Assembly (NCBI GenBank): GCA_913050055.1
Contig: CAJXAT010000009.1
Span: forward strand, 1-38,433
Direction of reading: 5' to 3'
Source of the DNA: an uncultured Flammeovirgaceae bacterium
Lineage (GTDB): Bacteria > Bacteroidota > Bacteroidia > Cytophagales > Cyclobacteriaceae
DNA length: 38,433 nucleotides
Shown here: piece after piece, positions 1 to 7,679 of the stretch
How the letters are laid out: each line of letters opens with the position of its first letter
Position numbering within the stretch: the first letter of the stretch is position 1
Translations under genes and position numbers: made by a program
Notes under the pieces: model-generated
What the model was told of the DNA's origin: nothing
The model's database searches: none
The model's input: the letters and a program-made list of their open reading frames with translations, nothing else

Positions 1-1
1 T

Positions 2-1192
2 ATGATGACAAAGGAAAATTACAAAATAAATAGTAACGGGTATTATGGGAAGTTTGGTGGGGCCTATGTACCCGAAATGTTATTGCCAAATATATTAGAA
101 CTTCAAGAAAATTATCTTGAGATAACGAGTAGATCAAGTTTTAAAAATGAATTTGATTATTTATTAAAGGATTATGTTGGCCGGCCCACACCCCTGTATT
201 TGGCTCAGCGCATGTCAGAAAAATATCAAGCACAAATATTCTTAAAAAGAGAAGATTTGTGTCATACTGGTGCGCACAAAGTTAACAATACCATTGGTCA
301 AATTTTATTGGCCAAGGCGTTGCATAAAAAAAAGATCATAGCTGAAACCGGAGCAGGACAGCATGGTGTTGCGACCGCGACCGTTTGTGCTCTGATGGGT
401 ATGGAATGTATTATTTATATGGGTGCTGTGGACATGGTGAGACAACGACCTAATGTAGAACGAATGAAAATTTTAGGGGCTGAGATTCGTGCTGCTGAAT
501 CGGGTAGTAAAACCTTAAAAGATGCCACCAATGAAGCCATGAGGCATTGGATCAATCACCCCACCGATACCCATTACATCATTGGATCGGTTGTTGGTCC
601 CCATCCTTATCCAGATTTAGTAGCCAGATTTCAATCTGTGATCAGTGCGGAAATCAAATATCAGCTCACTGAGCAAATAGGCAGGGATCATCCAGATATG
701 GTTATTGCTTGCGTTGGGGGAGGCAGCAATGCAGCCGGTGCTTTTTATCATTATTTGGATCGGCCTGAGGTACAATTGATTGCTGCTGAGGCAGCCGGCT
801 TAGGCGTAGATAATAAAAAATCGGCAGCGACAACTTTTTTAGGTACCGAGGGAATCCTTCATGGCAGTAAAACCCTATTGATGCAAACCGCTGATGGGCA
901 GGTGACAGAACCCTATTCTATATCGGCAGGATTAGATTACCCAGGAATTGGACCAATCCATGCCCACCTTTTTGATTCAGGAAGAGCCCATTTTTGTGCA
1001 GTGACCGACGAGGAAGCCATGCATGCGGGTATTGACTTGAGCCGATTGGAAGGGATTATTCCTGCTATTGAAACCGCGCATGCCATATCTGCCCTTGATA
1101 AAATTGAGGTAAAAGATAAGGTCGTGGTCATCAATGTATCAGGTAGAGGAGATAAAGATTTAGATACCTACATTACTTGGGGTAAATATTAA
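2..1192 (+). CDS. trpB: Tryptophan synthase beta subunit
   Basis: Catalyses the PLP-dependent condensation of indole with L-serine to tryptophan, as the beta half of the alpha2-beta2 complex in the cytoplasm. The 396-residue length is normal for TrpB. The PLP lysine is K93 in the motif GAHKVNNT (90-97), the catalytic glutamate is E115 in AETGAGQHG, and the phosphate-binding loop GGGSNA lies at 239-244. Two ATG codons stand in tandem at positions 2 and 5; the protein looks complete although it starts at the window edge, so upstream sequence could not be checked. trpA follows after 12 bases. Upstream trp genes, if present, lie outside the window. Identification is firm. Confidence 0.97.
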   Translation: MMTKENYKINSNGYYGKFGGAYVPEMLLPNILELQENYLEITSRSSFKNEFDYLLKDYVGRPTPLYLAQRMSEKYQAQIFLKREDLCHTGAHKVNNTIGQILLAKALHKKKIIAETGAGQHGVATATVCALMGMECIIYMGAVDMVRQRPNVERMKILGAEIRAAESGSKTLKDATNEAMRHWINHPTDTHYIIGSVVGPHPYPDLVARFQSVISAEIKYQLTEQIGRDHPDMVIACVGGGSNAAGAFYHYLDRPEVQLIAAEAAGLGVDNKKSAATTFLGTEGILHGSKTLLMQTADGQVTEPYSISAGLDYPGIGPIHAHLFDSGRAHFCAVTDEEAMHAGIDLSRLEGIIPAIETAHAISALDKIEVKDKVVVINVSGRGDKDLDTYITWGKY

Positions 1193-1204
1193 TAGGGTTG
1201 GATT

Positions 1205-1978
1205 ATGAACAGAATTGATGAAGTTTTTTCGAAGAAAAATAAGGGGGTTTTAAACATTTACTTCACTGCAGGCTATCCAAAGATCAATGATACTTTGAGA
1301 ATTGCACGTACTCTGGAGGCTGCAGGGGTGGATATCATCGAAATAGGTATTCCTTATTCTGATCCTATTGCAGATGGACCTACCATTCAAGATTCATCTC
1401 AAAAAGCTTTAGATGCAGGGATGTCACTCAAGTTGCTGATGAGGCAACTGCAAGATTTGAGAAAACACATTAAAATCCCGGTCATATTAATGGGTTATAT
1501 TAATCCTGTTCTTCAGTATGGGTTTACTAAATTTTGCCAGGACTGCAAAGAAGTAGGTATTGATGGCGTTATTTTACCCGATTTGCCAATGCAAGAATAT
1601 GCAGAAATGTACCAACAAATTTTTGAGAAATATGGGATATACAATATATTTCTCATGACTCCTCAAACCTCTGAGAAAAGAGTTTTGCAAATTAATGAGG
1701 CTTCTAAAGGCTTTATCTACATGGTATCTTCGGCAAGTATTACCGGGGCAAAACAGGAGGTTTCTCAAGCCCAAATCGATTATTTTGAACGTATTCAAAA
1801 GATGAATCTGTCCGTTCAAAGATTGATAGGATTTGGTATTTCAAATAAAGAAACCTTTGACAATGCTTGTCAATATGCATCAGGAGCGATCATCGGTAGT
1901 GCTTTTATCAACCAATTGAATAAAGACGATTCTGATGAAGCCATTACTTCTTTTGTCCGATTCATTATCAACCCGTAA
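1205..1978 (+). CDS. trpA: Tryptophan synthase alpha subunit
   Basis: Cleaves indole-3-glycerol phosphate to indole and glyceraldehyde 3-phosphate; the indole is channelled to TrpB. It is a TIM barrel of 257 residues, typical length. The catalytic acid E46 lies in DIIEIGIP and D57 in SDPIADGPTIQ, matching the two catalytic residues of the family. A GxG-type phosphate site near the C-terminus is visible in FGISN and GAIIGSAF. It starts 12 bases after trpB, so the two are surely co-transcribed. The next gene's ATG lies 10 bases past the stop. Confidence 0.97.
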   Translation: MNRIDEVFSKKNKGVLNIYFTAGYPKINDTLRIARTLEAAGVDIIEIGIPYSDPIADGPTIQDSSQKALDAGMSLKLLMRQLQDLRKHIKIPVILMGYINPVLQYGFTKFCQDCKEVGIDGVILPDLPMQEYAEMYQQIFEKYGIYNIFLMTPQTSEKRVLQINEASKGFIYMVSSASITGAKQEVSQAQIDYFERIQKMNLSVQRLIGFGISNKETFDNACQYASGAIIGSAFINQLNKDDSDEAITSFVRFIINP

Positions 1979-1988
1979 AGAACCGTTC

Positions 1989-2714
1989 ATGCAGCAAGAA
2001 TATGAACGTTATGAATCAGAGGATTTCGAAGTTTGGCAGTCGTTGTGCATTCCACAAGAAGAGCAACTACAGAAGTCCGCAAGCGTGACCTATTTGGAAG
2101 GACTAAAAACGATTGATTTTGATGCTGACGAAATTCCACGATTCAAAAAAGTCAATGAAAAATTGCAGTCATTTACTCAATGGGAGCTGGTCGTCGTTCT
2201 AGGGTTGATTCCGGACCGTACGTTTTTTGAATTATTGTATCATCAAAAATTTCCTGCGACCACTTGGTTGCGTAAAAAATCATCACCAGATTATTTAGAG
2301 GAACCCGATATGTTTCATGATGTGTTTGTGCATGTGCCCTTGCTTACCGATGCCTTTTTTGTTAAATTTTTGTTGGGATTGAGTCAATTAGGCTTTACTT
2401 ATTTCAATAATGCTGCTGCTATAGAAGTACTCACAAGGATTTATTGGGTTACAGTAGAATTTGGACTTATTAGAGAGCAGGGTCAATTGAAGATTTATGG
2501 AGTAGGTATTCTATCTTCCTTAGGGGAAACTGCCCATTGTTTATCCAAGGAGGCTACTCGGCTCGAATTTGATTTGGAAAGAATTATGCATCTTGATTTT
2601 CGAAAAGATGTATTTCAAGAAGCTTACGTTATCATTTCATCCTATGAGCAGTTGTATGATGTGATTCCAGCATTGACAAGAAAGATGAATCTCCTATTTG
2701 ATAAAGTTAATTAA
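1989..2714 (+). CDS. phhA: Phenylalanine 4-hydroxylase (pterin-dependent aromatic amino acid hydroxylase)
   Basis: Expected to convert phenylalanine to tyrosine with O2, non-haem Fe(II) and tetrahydropterin. With the start at 1989 the protein has 241 residues, close to bacterial PhhA. The family core is clear: EPDMFHDVFVHVPLL (105-119) carries iron ligands H110 and H115, and IYWVTVEFGLI (151-161) carries the third ligand E157, followed by GILSSLGE. One residue is odd: the glycine normally just before the second histidine (FGHVP) is valine (V114, codon GTG). A longer frame begins at ATG 1935 inside trpA, but the residues it adds do not look like the family, and 1989 gives ordinary spacing. It sits between trpA and hisH, an unusual place. 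Function by family; substrate not proven. Confidence 0.9.
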   Translation: MQQEYERYESEDFEVWQSLCIPQEEQLQKSASVTYLEGLKTIDFDADEIPRFKKVNEKLQSFTQWELVVVLGLIPDRTFFELLYHQKFPATTWLRKKSSPDYLEEPDMFHDVFVHVPLLTDAFFVKFLLGLSQLGFTYFNNAAAIEVLTRIYWVTVEFGLIREQGQLKIYGVGILSSLGETAHCLSKEATRLEFDLERIMHLDFRKDVFQEAYVIISSYEQLYDVIPALTRKMNLLFDKVN

Positions 2715-2780
2715 AATGAAGTGGTACAGATTATCTTGGCTTTTGAAAATTAAAGAACTCACATTATTCACAAATAATAA

Positions 2781-3362
2781 ATGAAAGTTGTCATCATCAA
2801 ATACAATGCGGGCAATGTTCAATCTCTTGAATTTGCCTTGAACAGGTTGGGTATAGATCCTTTGGTTACGGATGATCATGAAGAAATTCAACACGCGGAC
2901 AAAATAATATTTCCAGGACAAGGTGAGGCCCGTTCAGCCATGAATTATTTGAAGGATAAAAAACTGGATCGCGTGTTGACTCAACTAAGGCAACCCGTCC
3001 TAGGCATCTGTTTGGGCATGCAACTTATGTGTAGCCATACTGAAGAAAATGATACCACTTGTCTTGGAATAATGGATGTGAAGGTAAAGCGCTTTGAGGG
3101 AAGTTTTAAAATTCCTCATATGGGTTGGAATAACATCACGCAATTGTCTGGTGTATTATTTGCCGAGATCAAGGAACAGGATTACCTCTATTTTGTACAT
3201 AGTTATTATGTCAATATTTGCGAGCAAACGATGGCCCAAGCGAAATATGGTAATAATTTTAGTGTAGCGCTGCAAAAAAACAATTTTTATGCGATTCAAC
3301 CACATCCTGAGAAAAGTGCGGACTGTGGGATTCAAATACTTGACAATTTTTTAAAAATATAA
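2781..3362 (+). CDS. hisH: Imidazole glycerol phosphate synthase, glutaminase subunit
   Basis: Class I glutamine amidotransferase that releases ammonia from glutamine and feeds it to HisF in histidine biosynthesis. At 193 residues it is normal in length. The catalytic triad is visible as C77 in GICLGMQL, with H175 and E177 in QPHPEKS. The oxyanion-strand motif reads PGQGEA (45-50) rather than the more usual PGVG. A 66-base gap separates it from the hydroxylase gene, with no clear promoter or terminator seen, so it may still be read from the trp side. hisA starts one base after its stop. Confidence 0.95.
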   Translation: MKVVIIKYNAGNVQSLEFALNRLGIDPLVTDDHEEIQHADKIIFPGQGEARSAMNYLKDKKLDRVLTQLRQPVLGICLGMQLMCSHTEENDTTCLGIMDVKVKRFEGSFKIPHMGWNNITQLSGVLFAEIKEQDYLYFVHSYYVNICEQTMAQAKYGNNFSVALQKNNFYAIQPHPEKSADCGIQILDNFLKI

Positions 3363-3363
3363 T

Positions 3364-4083
3364 ATGGAAATTATCCCTGCAATTGACATTATTAATGGGC
3401 AGTGCGTTCGATTGGAAAAAGGAGACTACGTTCGGAAGAAATTATATCATGAAGATCCCATAGCGGTCGCTAAATCGTTTGAAGAAGCTGGGATCAAACG
3501 GCTACATCTGGTGGATTTAGATGGAGCAAAGGCGAAAAATGTTGTGAATTTATCGATACTCAAAGAGATCACCGAGCAGACCTCGCTTCAAGTAGACTTT
3601 GGTGGTGGGGTAAAAACTCGAGCGGATTTGATAAAGGTATTTAATTATGGCGCAGCACAGGTCACAGGAGGTTCTATCGCCGCGAATGATCAGTCACAAT
3701 TTCTTTCTTGGTTGTCGGAATTTGGTCCTGATCAAATCATCCTGGGCGCGGATACTTTGAATGATCAAATCATGGTTTCTGGATGGCAAAAGGCTAGTGC
3801 CATCGGTTTGGAGGAATTCCTTGACTTTTATGTTGGAAAAGGGATTAAATATGTGATTTGCACTGATATTTCTAAGGATGGTATGATGCTGGGTCCATCT
3901 TTTGATTTGTATAAAAAAATACTTAAGCGCCATCCAAGTATTCATTTGATTGCTAGTGGGGGAGTGACCGGAATTTCGGATTTAGAAAAATTAAGAGATA
4001 TGGGAATGTATGGTGCCATTACCGGCAAAGCCATTTATGAAGGTAAGGTTACTTTGGATCAATTGGCCCTTTTTTCATGTTGA
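3364..4083 (+). CDS. hisA: ProFAR isomerase (phosphoribosyl-formimino-AICAR-phosphate isomerase)
   Basis: Performs the Amadori rearrangement of ProFAR to PRFAR in histidine biosynthesis. It is a half-barrel-repeat TIM barrel of 239 residues. The two catalytic aspartates are D8 (IPAIDIING) and D130 (ILGADTL). Phosphate-binding segments DFGGGVKT (78-85) and ASGGVTG near the C-terminus are intact. It is separated from hisH by a single base and overlaps hisF by seven bases, pointing to translational coupling. Confidence 0.96.
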   Translation: MEIIPAIDIINGQCVRLEKGDYVRKKLYHEDPIAVAKSFEEAGIKRLHLVDLDGAKAKNVVNLSILKEITEQTSLQVDFGGGVKTRADLIKVFNYGAAQVTGGSIAANDQSQFLSWLSEFGPDQIILGADTLNDQIMVSGWQKASAIGLEEFLDFYVGKGIKYVICTDISKDGMMLGPSFDLYKKILKRHPSIHLIASGGVTGISDLEKLRDMGMYGAITGKAIYEGKVTLDQLALFSC

Positions 4084-4832
4084 CCAAAAGAATCATACCC
4101 TGTTTAGATGTTAAAGATGGGCGTACGGTCAAGGGCATCAACTTTGGTAATTTACGTGATGCAGGAGATCCGGTTGAATTGGCGGCTCGCTATGCTGATG
4201 AAGGCGCAGATGAATTGGTTTTTCTTGATATCAGTGCTACCCTTGAGGGGCGCAAGACGCTTTTAGAAGTGGTTCGACAGGTGGCTCAAAAAGTAAATAT
4301 ACCCTTCACCGTGGGGGGAGGAATATCCTCGCTCTCTGACGTTTCTGCCTTATTAGGGGCTGGGGCCGATAAAGTATCGATTAATTCAGCAGCGGTCATC
4401 CGACCCGATTTAATCAACGAATTGGCGGCTAACTTTGGTTCACAATGTATCATGGTGGCCATCGATGCTCGAAACGATGGGGGAGTTTCCTGTGTACATA
4501 CCCATGGAGGAACGCAATCAACAATCATAAAGACCTTACAATGGGCTCAAGAAGTGACCCAAAGGGGTGCAGGTGAAATATTACTTACCTCAATGGATAA
4601 AGACGGGACCAAAATGGGATTTGATGTTGCCTTGACGCAACAAGTTTCCCAAAATGTAACGGTACCGGTGATTGCTTCTGGAGGAGGTGGACAAAATGAA
4701 CATTTTCTTGATATTTTTGCCAACGGGTATGCCGATGCGGCCCTAGCCGCGAGTATATTTCATTTTAAAGAAATTGAGATAAATGATTTAAAAAAATATT
4801 TAAGAATGAATAATATTTCAATAAGATTATGA
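4077..4832 (+). CDS. hisF: Imidazole glycerol phosphate synthase, cyclase subunit
   Basis: Uses ammonia delivered by HisH to turn PRFAR into imidazole glycerol phosphate and AICAR. The 251-residue TIM barrel has catalytic D11 ([10 protein letters not shown]) and D130 ([10 protein letters not shown]), plus phosphate sites TVGGGISS and ASGGGG. AICAR made here links histidine synthesis to purines. It overlaps hisA by 7 bases upstream and hisIE by 4 bases (ATGA) downstream, so it is part of a tightly packed his operon. Confidence 0.97.
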   Translation: MLTKRIIPCLDVKDGRTVKGINFGNLRDAGDPVELAARYADEGADELVFLDISATLEGRKTLLEVVRQVAQKVNIPFTVGGGISSLSDVSALLGAGADKVSINSAAVIRPDLINELAANFGSQCIMVAIDARNDGGVSCVHTHGGTQSTIIKTLQWAQEVTQRGAGEILLTSMDKDGTKMGFDVALTQQVSQNVTVPVIASGGGGQNEHFLDIFANGYADAALAASIFHFKEIEINDLKKYLRMNNISIRL

Positions 4833-5431
4833 CAGCATTAGACTTTACCAAATTCGACGGTTTGCTACCTGCAGTCATTCAAGATGCCCAAACAGATAAA
4901 GTACTCATGGTGGGATTTATGAATGCCGAGGCTTTGGCGGCCACGCGTGCTTCTGGACAGGTAACGTTTTATAGTAGAAGTAAATCTAGGCTATGGACCA
5001 AAGGGGAGACTTCTGGAAATTTTTTAGAGGTTGTAGCAATCATTCCTGACTGTGATGACGATACGCTACTGATCAAAGCAAATCCTACAGGACCTGCTTG
5101 TCATACCGGTGCAGATACTTGTTTTGGCGAAACCAATGAGGACCCTACAAAATTTATTAAGTATCTTGAAAGTGTAATCTCATTACGTAAAAAGTCAGCA
5201 CCCGATGAAAGTTATACAGCTGATTTATTTCATAAGGGCATCAATAAAATTGCGCAAAAAGTGGGAGAAGAAGCCGTAGAGTTGGTGATTGAGGCCAAAG
5301 ATAATTATCAAGCTCTTTTTATCGGAGAAGCGGCTGATTTGTTTTATCATTATTTGGTCCTGCTTGAAGCTAAAGAAATACCCTTTAAAATGGTCATTGA
5401 TGAGCTGAAAGAAAGACATTCAAAGAAGTAA
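4829..5431 (+). CDS. hisIE: Bifunctional phosphoribosyl-AMP cyclohydrolase / phosphoribosyl-ATP pyrophosphatase
   Basis: A fused enzyme for two early steps of histidine biosynthesis. The HisI half (about 1-110) shows [16 protein letters not shown] (49-64), the aspartate cluster D74-C75-D76-D77-D78, and C91-H92 with C98, which are the Zn and Mg ligands of the family. The HisE half (about 125-200) shows [20 protein letters not shown] (137-156), the MazG-like metal-binding helix. The start overlaps the hisF stop in an ATGA. At 200 residues the fusion is normal in length. It ends the his run; the flavoprotein gene begins 28 bases later. Confidence 0.96.
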   Translation: MTALDFTKFDGLLPAVIQDAQTDKVLMVGFMNAEALAATRASGQVTFYSRSKSRLWTKGETSGNFLEVVAIIPDCDDDTLLIKANPTGPACHTGADTCFGETNEDPTKFIKYLESVISLRKKSAPDESYTADLFHKGINKIAQKVGEEAVELVIEAKDNYQALFIGEAADLFYHYLVLLEAKEIPFKMVIDELKERHSKK

Positions 5432-5459
5432 ACCATATTTATACATTCATTTTGAAACC

Positions 5460-6938
5460 ATGAAAAAGTTTGATGTAATTGTCATAGGTGCCGGACCGGC
5501 AGGATATGCGGCAGCCATGCGTGCAGTTGATTTTAAAAAGAAAGTAGCCTTAATAGAAAAAGATAAATTGGGTGGAGCGGGCATTCACAATGGTGCGCTC
5601 TGGAGTAAAACTTTGTGGGAAATTTCTACCACGGCATCCATGCTCAGAACGCAGGGTTCAGGTTTAAATGTACATGATTTAGACTTTCAAATGGATCAGA
5701 TCTATGATGAGGTCAATACAGCCCTTGATGGGCGTGTAAATCAATTACAACATCATATGGATCAAATTAATATAGCCCTAGAGGGTGATTTTTTTGAATA
5801 TATTGAGGGATCCGCGAAGGTAGTTTCAAAAAATGGTGTCGCTGTCGAGAGTGAGGGAACTACTCAAGAGTTAGCGGCAGATTATATCATATTAGCGACG
5901 GGCAGTCGTCCCAGGAAATTGTCCCATTTATCCATAGATGAAGAAATTGTGATGACCAGTGATGGGTTGCCCAAAATGAATAAATTCCCTAAAAGTATCG
6001 TCATCTTGGGTGCTGGTGTGATTGGATGTGAATTTGCTACCATTTTTTCGGGCTTTGGTCAAACAAAAGTGCATTTGATAGACAAGGGAGATCGTATTTT
6101 ACCTTTTGAGGACGAGGATGTGGTTCGGGTGGTAGAAAAAAGTTTAGAAGAACGAGGCGTATTGATTCATAGAAACTCACGCCTAACAGACATGAAGGTT
6201 GTCGAGGGTGCTGTTCAATACAATCTTGAATATACCGATGGTTCTACCGAAGTGTTTGACGTTGAGAAGGCCTTGATTTCAGTGGGTCGCGTACCCAACT
6301 ACGAAAACCTCATAGATAAATCATTGGGCTTGGAAGTCAATAATAGGGGTATTGTGGATGAATTGACCCAGACCAGTGTTTCAAATATTTATGCAGTAGG
6401 TGACATAACCGCGGATATCTCTTTGGTTAACGTAGGTGAATTGGAAGGAAGATATGCAGTTGAACGCATTTTTGGTGAGCCGAGTCGACCGCTCACCTAT
6501 GAGAATATTTCGACTATTATGTTTTTGGCTCCTGAAGTTTCTGGTGTGGGAATGAACGAACTGCAAGCACAACAAGCAAATCTTAATTATCGGGTGGCAA
6601 GCTTAGATTATAGTTGTATACCTAGAGCCGTTGCCATGAGGAATACCGAAGGATTCATCAAAATAATTATTGGTGAAAATGATTACAAAATCTTAGGTAT
6701 GCGAGTCGTTGGCCGACATTCCTCAAGTGCGATACAAGCCATCGCTTTGTTGATCTCTGATGGCCGAGGTATAGAAGAATTGGCTGAGCTGATTCATCCC
6801 CACCCTTCCATTATTGAAGGTATTCAAGAATGTTGTAGGATGCTTTTGAATAAATCTATCATGAAGCCGAAGGTACTCACTGAAGCTATGTACTGCCGCG
6901 CTTACCGAGAAGGAGTTTACACTGAAATAGCCAATTAA
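5460..6938 (+). CDS. Dihydrolipoamide dehydrogenase-fold flavoprotein lacking the redox disulfide
   Basis: A class I pyridine nucleotide-disulfide oxidoreductase fold, 492 residues. The FAD motif IGAGPAGYAA (9-18) ends in acidic E33; the NAD(P) motif is LGAGVIGCEF (183-192) with D208 at the end of the next strand; a second FAD segment is YAVGDIT (311-317). The C-terminal dimer-interface base is kept: HPHPS (446-450) with E453. The family's CxxxxC disulfide is missing: the aligned stretch is GGAGIHNGALWSK (38-50), with G41 and A46 in place of the cysteines. It therefore cannot work as a normal lipoamide dehydrogenase. Soluble transhydrogenase SthA also lacks the full disulfide but does not keep the His-Glu pair, to my knowledge. 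The substrate is unknown. It lies 28 bases after hisIE and may be in its transcript. Confidence 0.75.
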   Translation: MKKFDVIVIGAGPAGYAAAMRAVDFKKKVALIEKDKLGGAGIHNGALWSKTLWEISTTASMLRTQGSGLNVHDLDFQMDQIYDEVNTALDGRVNQLQHHMDQINIALEGDFFEYIEGSAKVVSKNGVAVESEGTTQELAADYIILATGSRPRKLSHLSIDEEIVMTSDGLPKMNKFPKSIVILGAGVIGCEFATIFSGFGQTKVHLIDKGDRILPFEDEDVVRVVEKSLEERGVLIHRNSRLTDMKVVEGAVQYNLEYTDGSTEVFDVEKALISVGRVPNYENLIDKSLGLEVNNRGIVDELTQTSVSNIYAVGDITADISLVNVGELEGRYAVERIFGEPSRPLTYENISTIMFLAPEVSGVGMNELQAQQANLNYRVASLDYSCIPRAVAMRNTEGFIKIIIGENDYKILGMRVVGRHSSSAIQAIALLISDGRGIEELAELIHPHPSIIEGIQECCRMLLNKSIMKPKVLTEAMYCRAYREGVYTEIAN

Positions 6939-6955
6939 TCTAGGTTTACTTATAG

Positions 6956-6980
6956 AAGGCTTGATATTTTCGCAGGCCTT
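6956..6980. terminator. Weak hairpin between convergent genes
   Basis: In the 48-base gap between two convergent stop codons, AAGGC (6956-6960) and GCCTT (6976-6980) can pair around a 15-base loop. There is no strong T-tract on either side. It could act as a weak two-way terminator, but the stem is only 5 bp. Confidence 0.25.
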
Positions 6981-6986
6981 AGTAGT

Positions 6987-7667
6987 TTAATAATAGACGG
7001 CCACTTCTTTAAGGGGTTTTCTCTTTAAATCAGGAACGTAAGCGTGTTCATCAGCATAACCGACAGGTAGTAAAAGAAAGGGGCGCTCATTTTTTGGGCG
7101 GTTTAGAATTTTTGTTAAAAAAGTCATAGGGTTAGGTGTATGTGTCAAGGTAGCCAATCCAGCCTGATGTATGGCGGTAATCAGTAGACCACAAGCGATT
7201 CCTACACTTTCATTTACATAATAGTTGTTTTGCTTTTCCTTTTGATCCAGCTGGTAGGCCTGCTTAAATACAACGATCAGCCATGGGGCGTTTTCTAGAA
7301 AAGGCTTGTGCCAATCGGTAGCCATGGGCTTCAAGTCCTTCAACCATCGATCCGACATCCGATGAGTGTAGCTTTCTTTTTCTTCTGCTTCGGCAGCTTT
7401 TCTTATTTCTTTTTTTAAGGAGGCGGAAGAAATGGCACAAAACGTCCAGGGTTGTTTGTTGGCACCCGAAGGAGCGGTTGATGCCGTTTCTATCAAGCGA
7501 TTAATAATAGATTTATCAATGGGTTCAGAGGACAGATCTCGAACGGTTCTTCTTTGATTCATTGACTCATAAAACTCGAGGGATTTTTGCTCCATCACCT
7601 CTTTGGAATATTTTGGAGCTGTATATCTTAGATGCTTAAATCCATTGATTTTTTTTGTTTCTTCCAT
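6987..7667 (-). CDS. Nitroreductase-family FMN protein, iodotyrosine deiodinase-like
   Basis: An FMN-binding nitroreductase-fold protein of 226 residues whose closest recognisable match is iodotyrosine deiodinase (IYD), which reductively dehalogenates halotyrosines. FMN-contact motifs are NQRRTVRDLS (37-46) and TAPSGANKQPWTF (64-76); the C-terminal motif is PVGY followed by VPDLKRKPL. The IYD active-site lid lies at about 96-121: E96, Y100 and K121 line up, with the same spacing, with human E157, Y161 and K182, which grip the zwitterion of tyrosine. No N-terminal membrane anchor is present, as expected for bacterial forms. It lies 12 bases downstream of the M49-like gene on the same strand, so they are probably co-transcribed. 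General nitroreductase activity is the alternative. Confidence 0.8.
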   Translation of the reverse strand: MEETKKINGFKHLRYTAPKYSKEVMEQKSLEFYESMNQRRTVRDLSSEPIDKSIINRLIETASTAPSGANKQPWTFCAISSASLKKEIRKAAEAEEKESYTHRMSDRWLKDLKPMATDWHKPFLENAPWLIVVFKQAYQLDQKEKQNNYYVNESVGIACGLLITAIHQAGLATLTHTPNPMTFLTKILNRPKNERPFLLLPVGYADEHAYVPDLKRKPLKEVAVYY

Positions 7668-7679
7668 TGCATTTGTTTT

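Noticed and set aside
1935-1988. Longer start for the phenylalanine hydroxylase inside trpA
   Set aside because: The extra 18 residues do not resemble the family N-terminus and would overlap trpA by 44 bases; ATG 1989 gives normal spacing.
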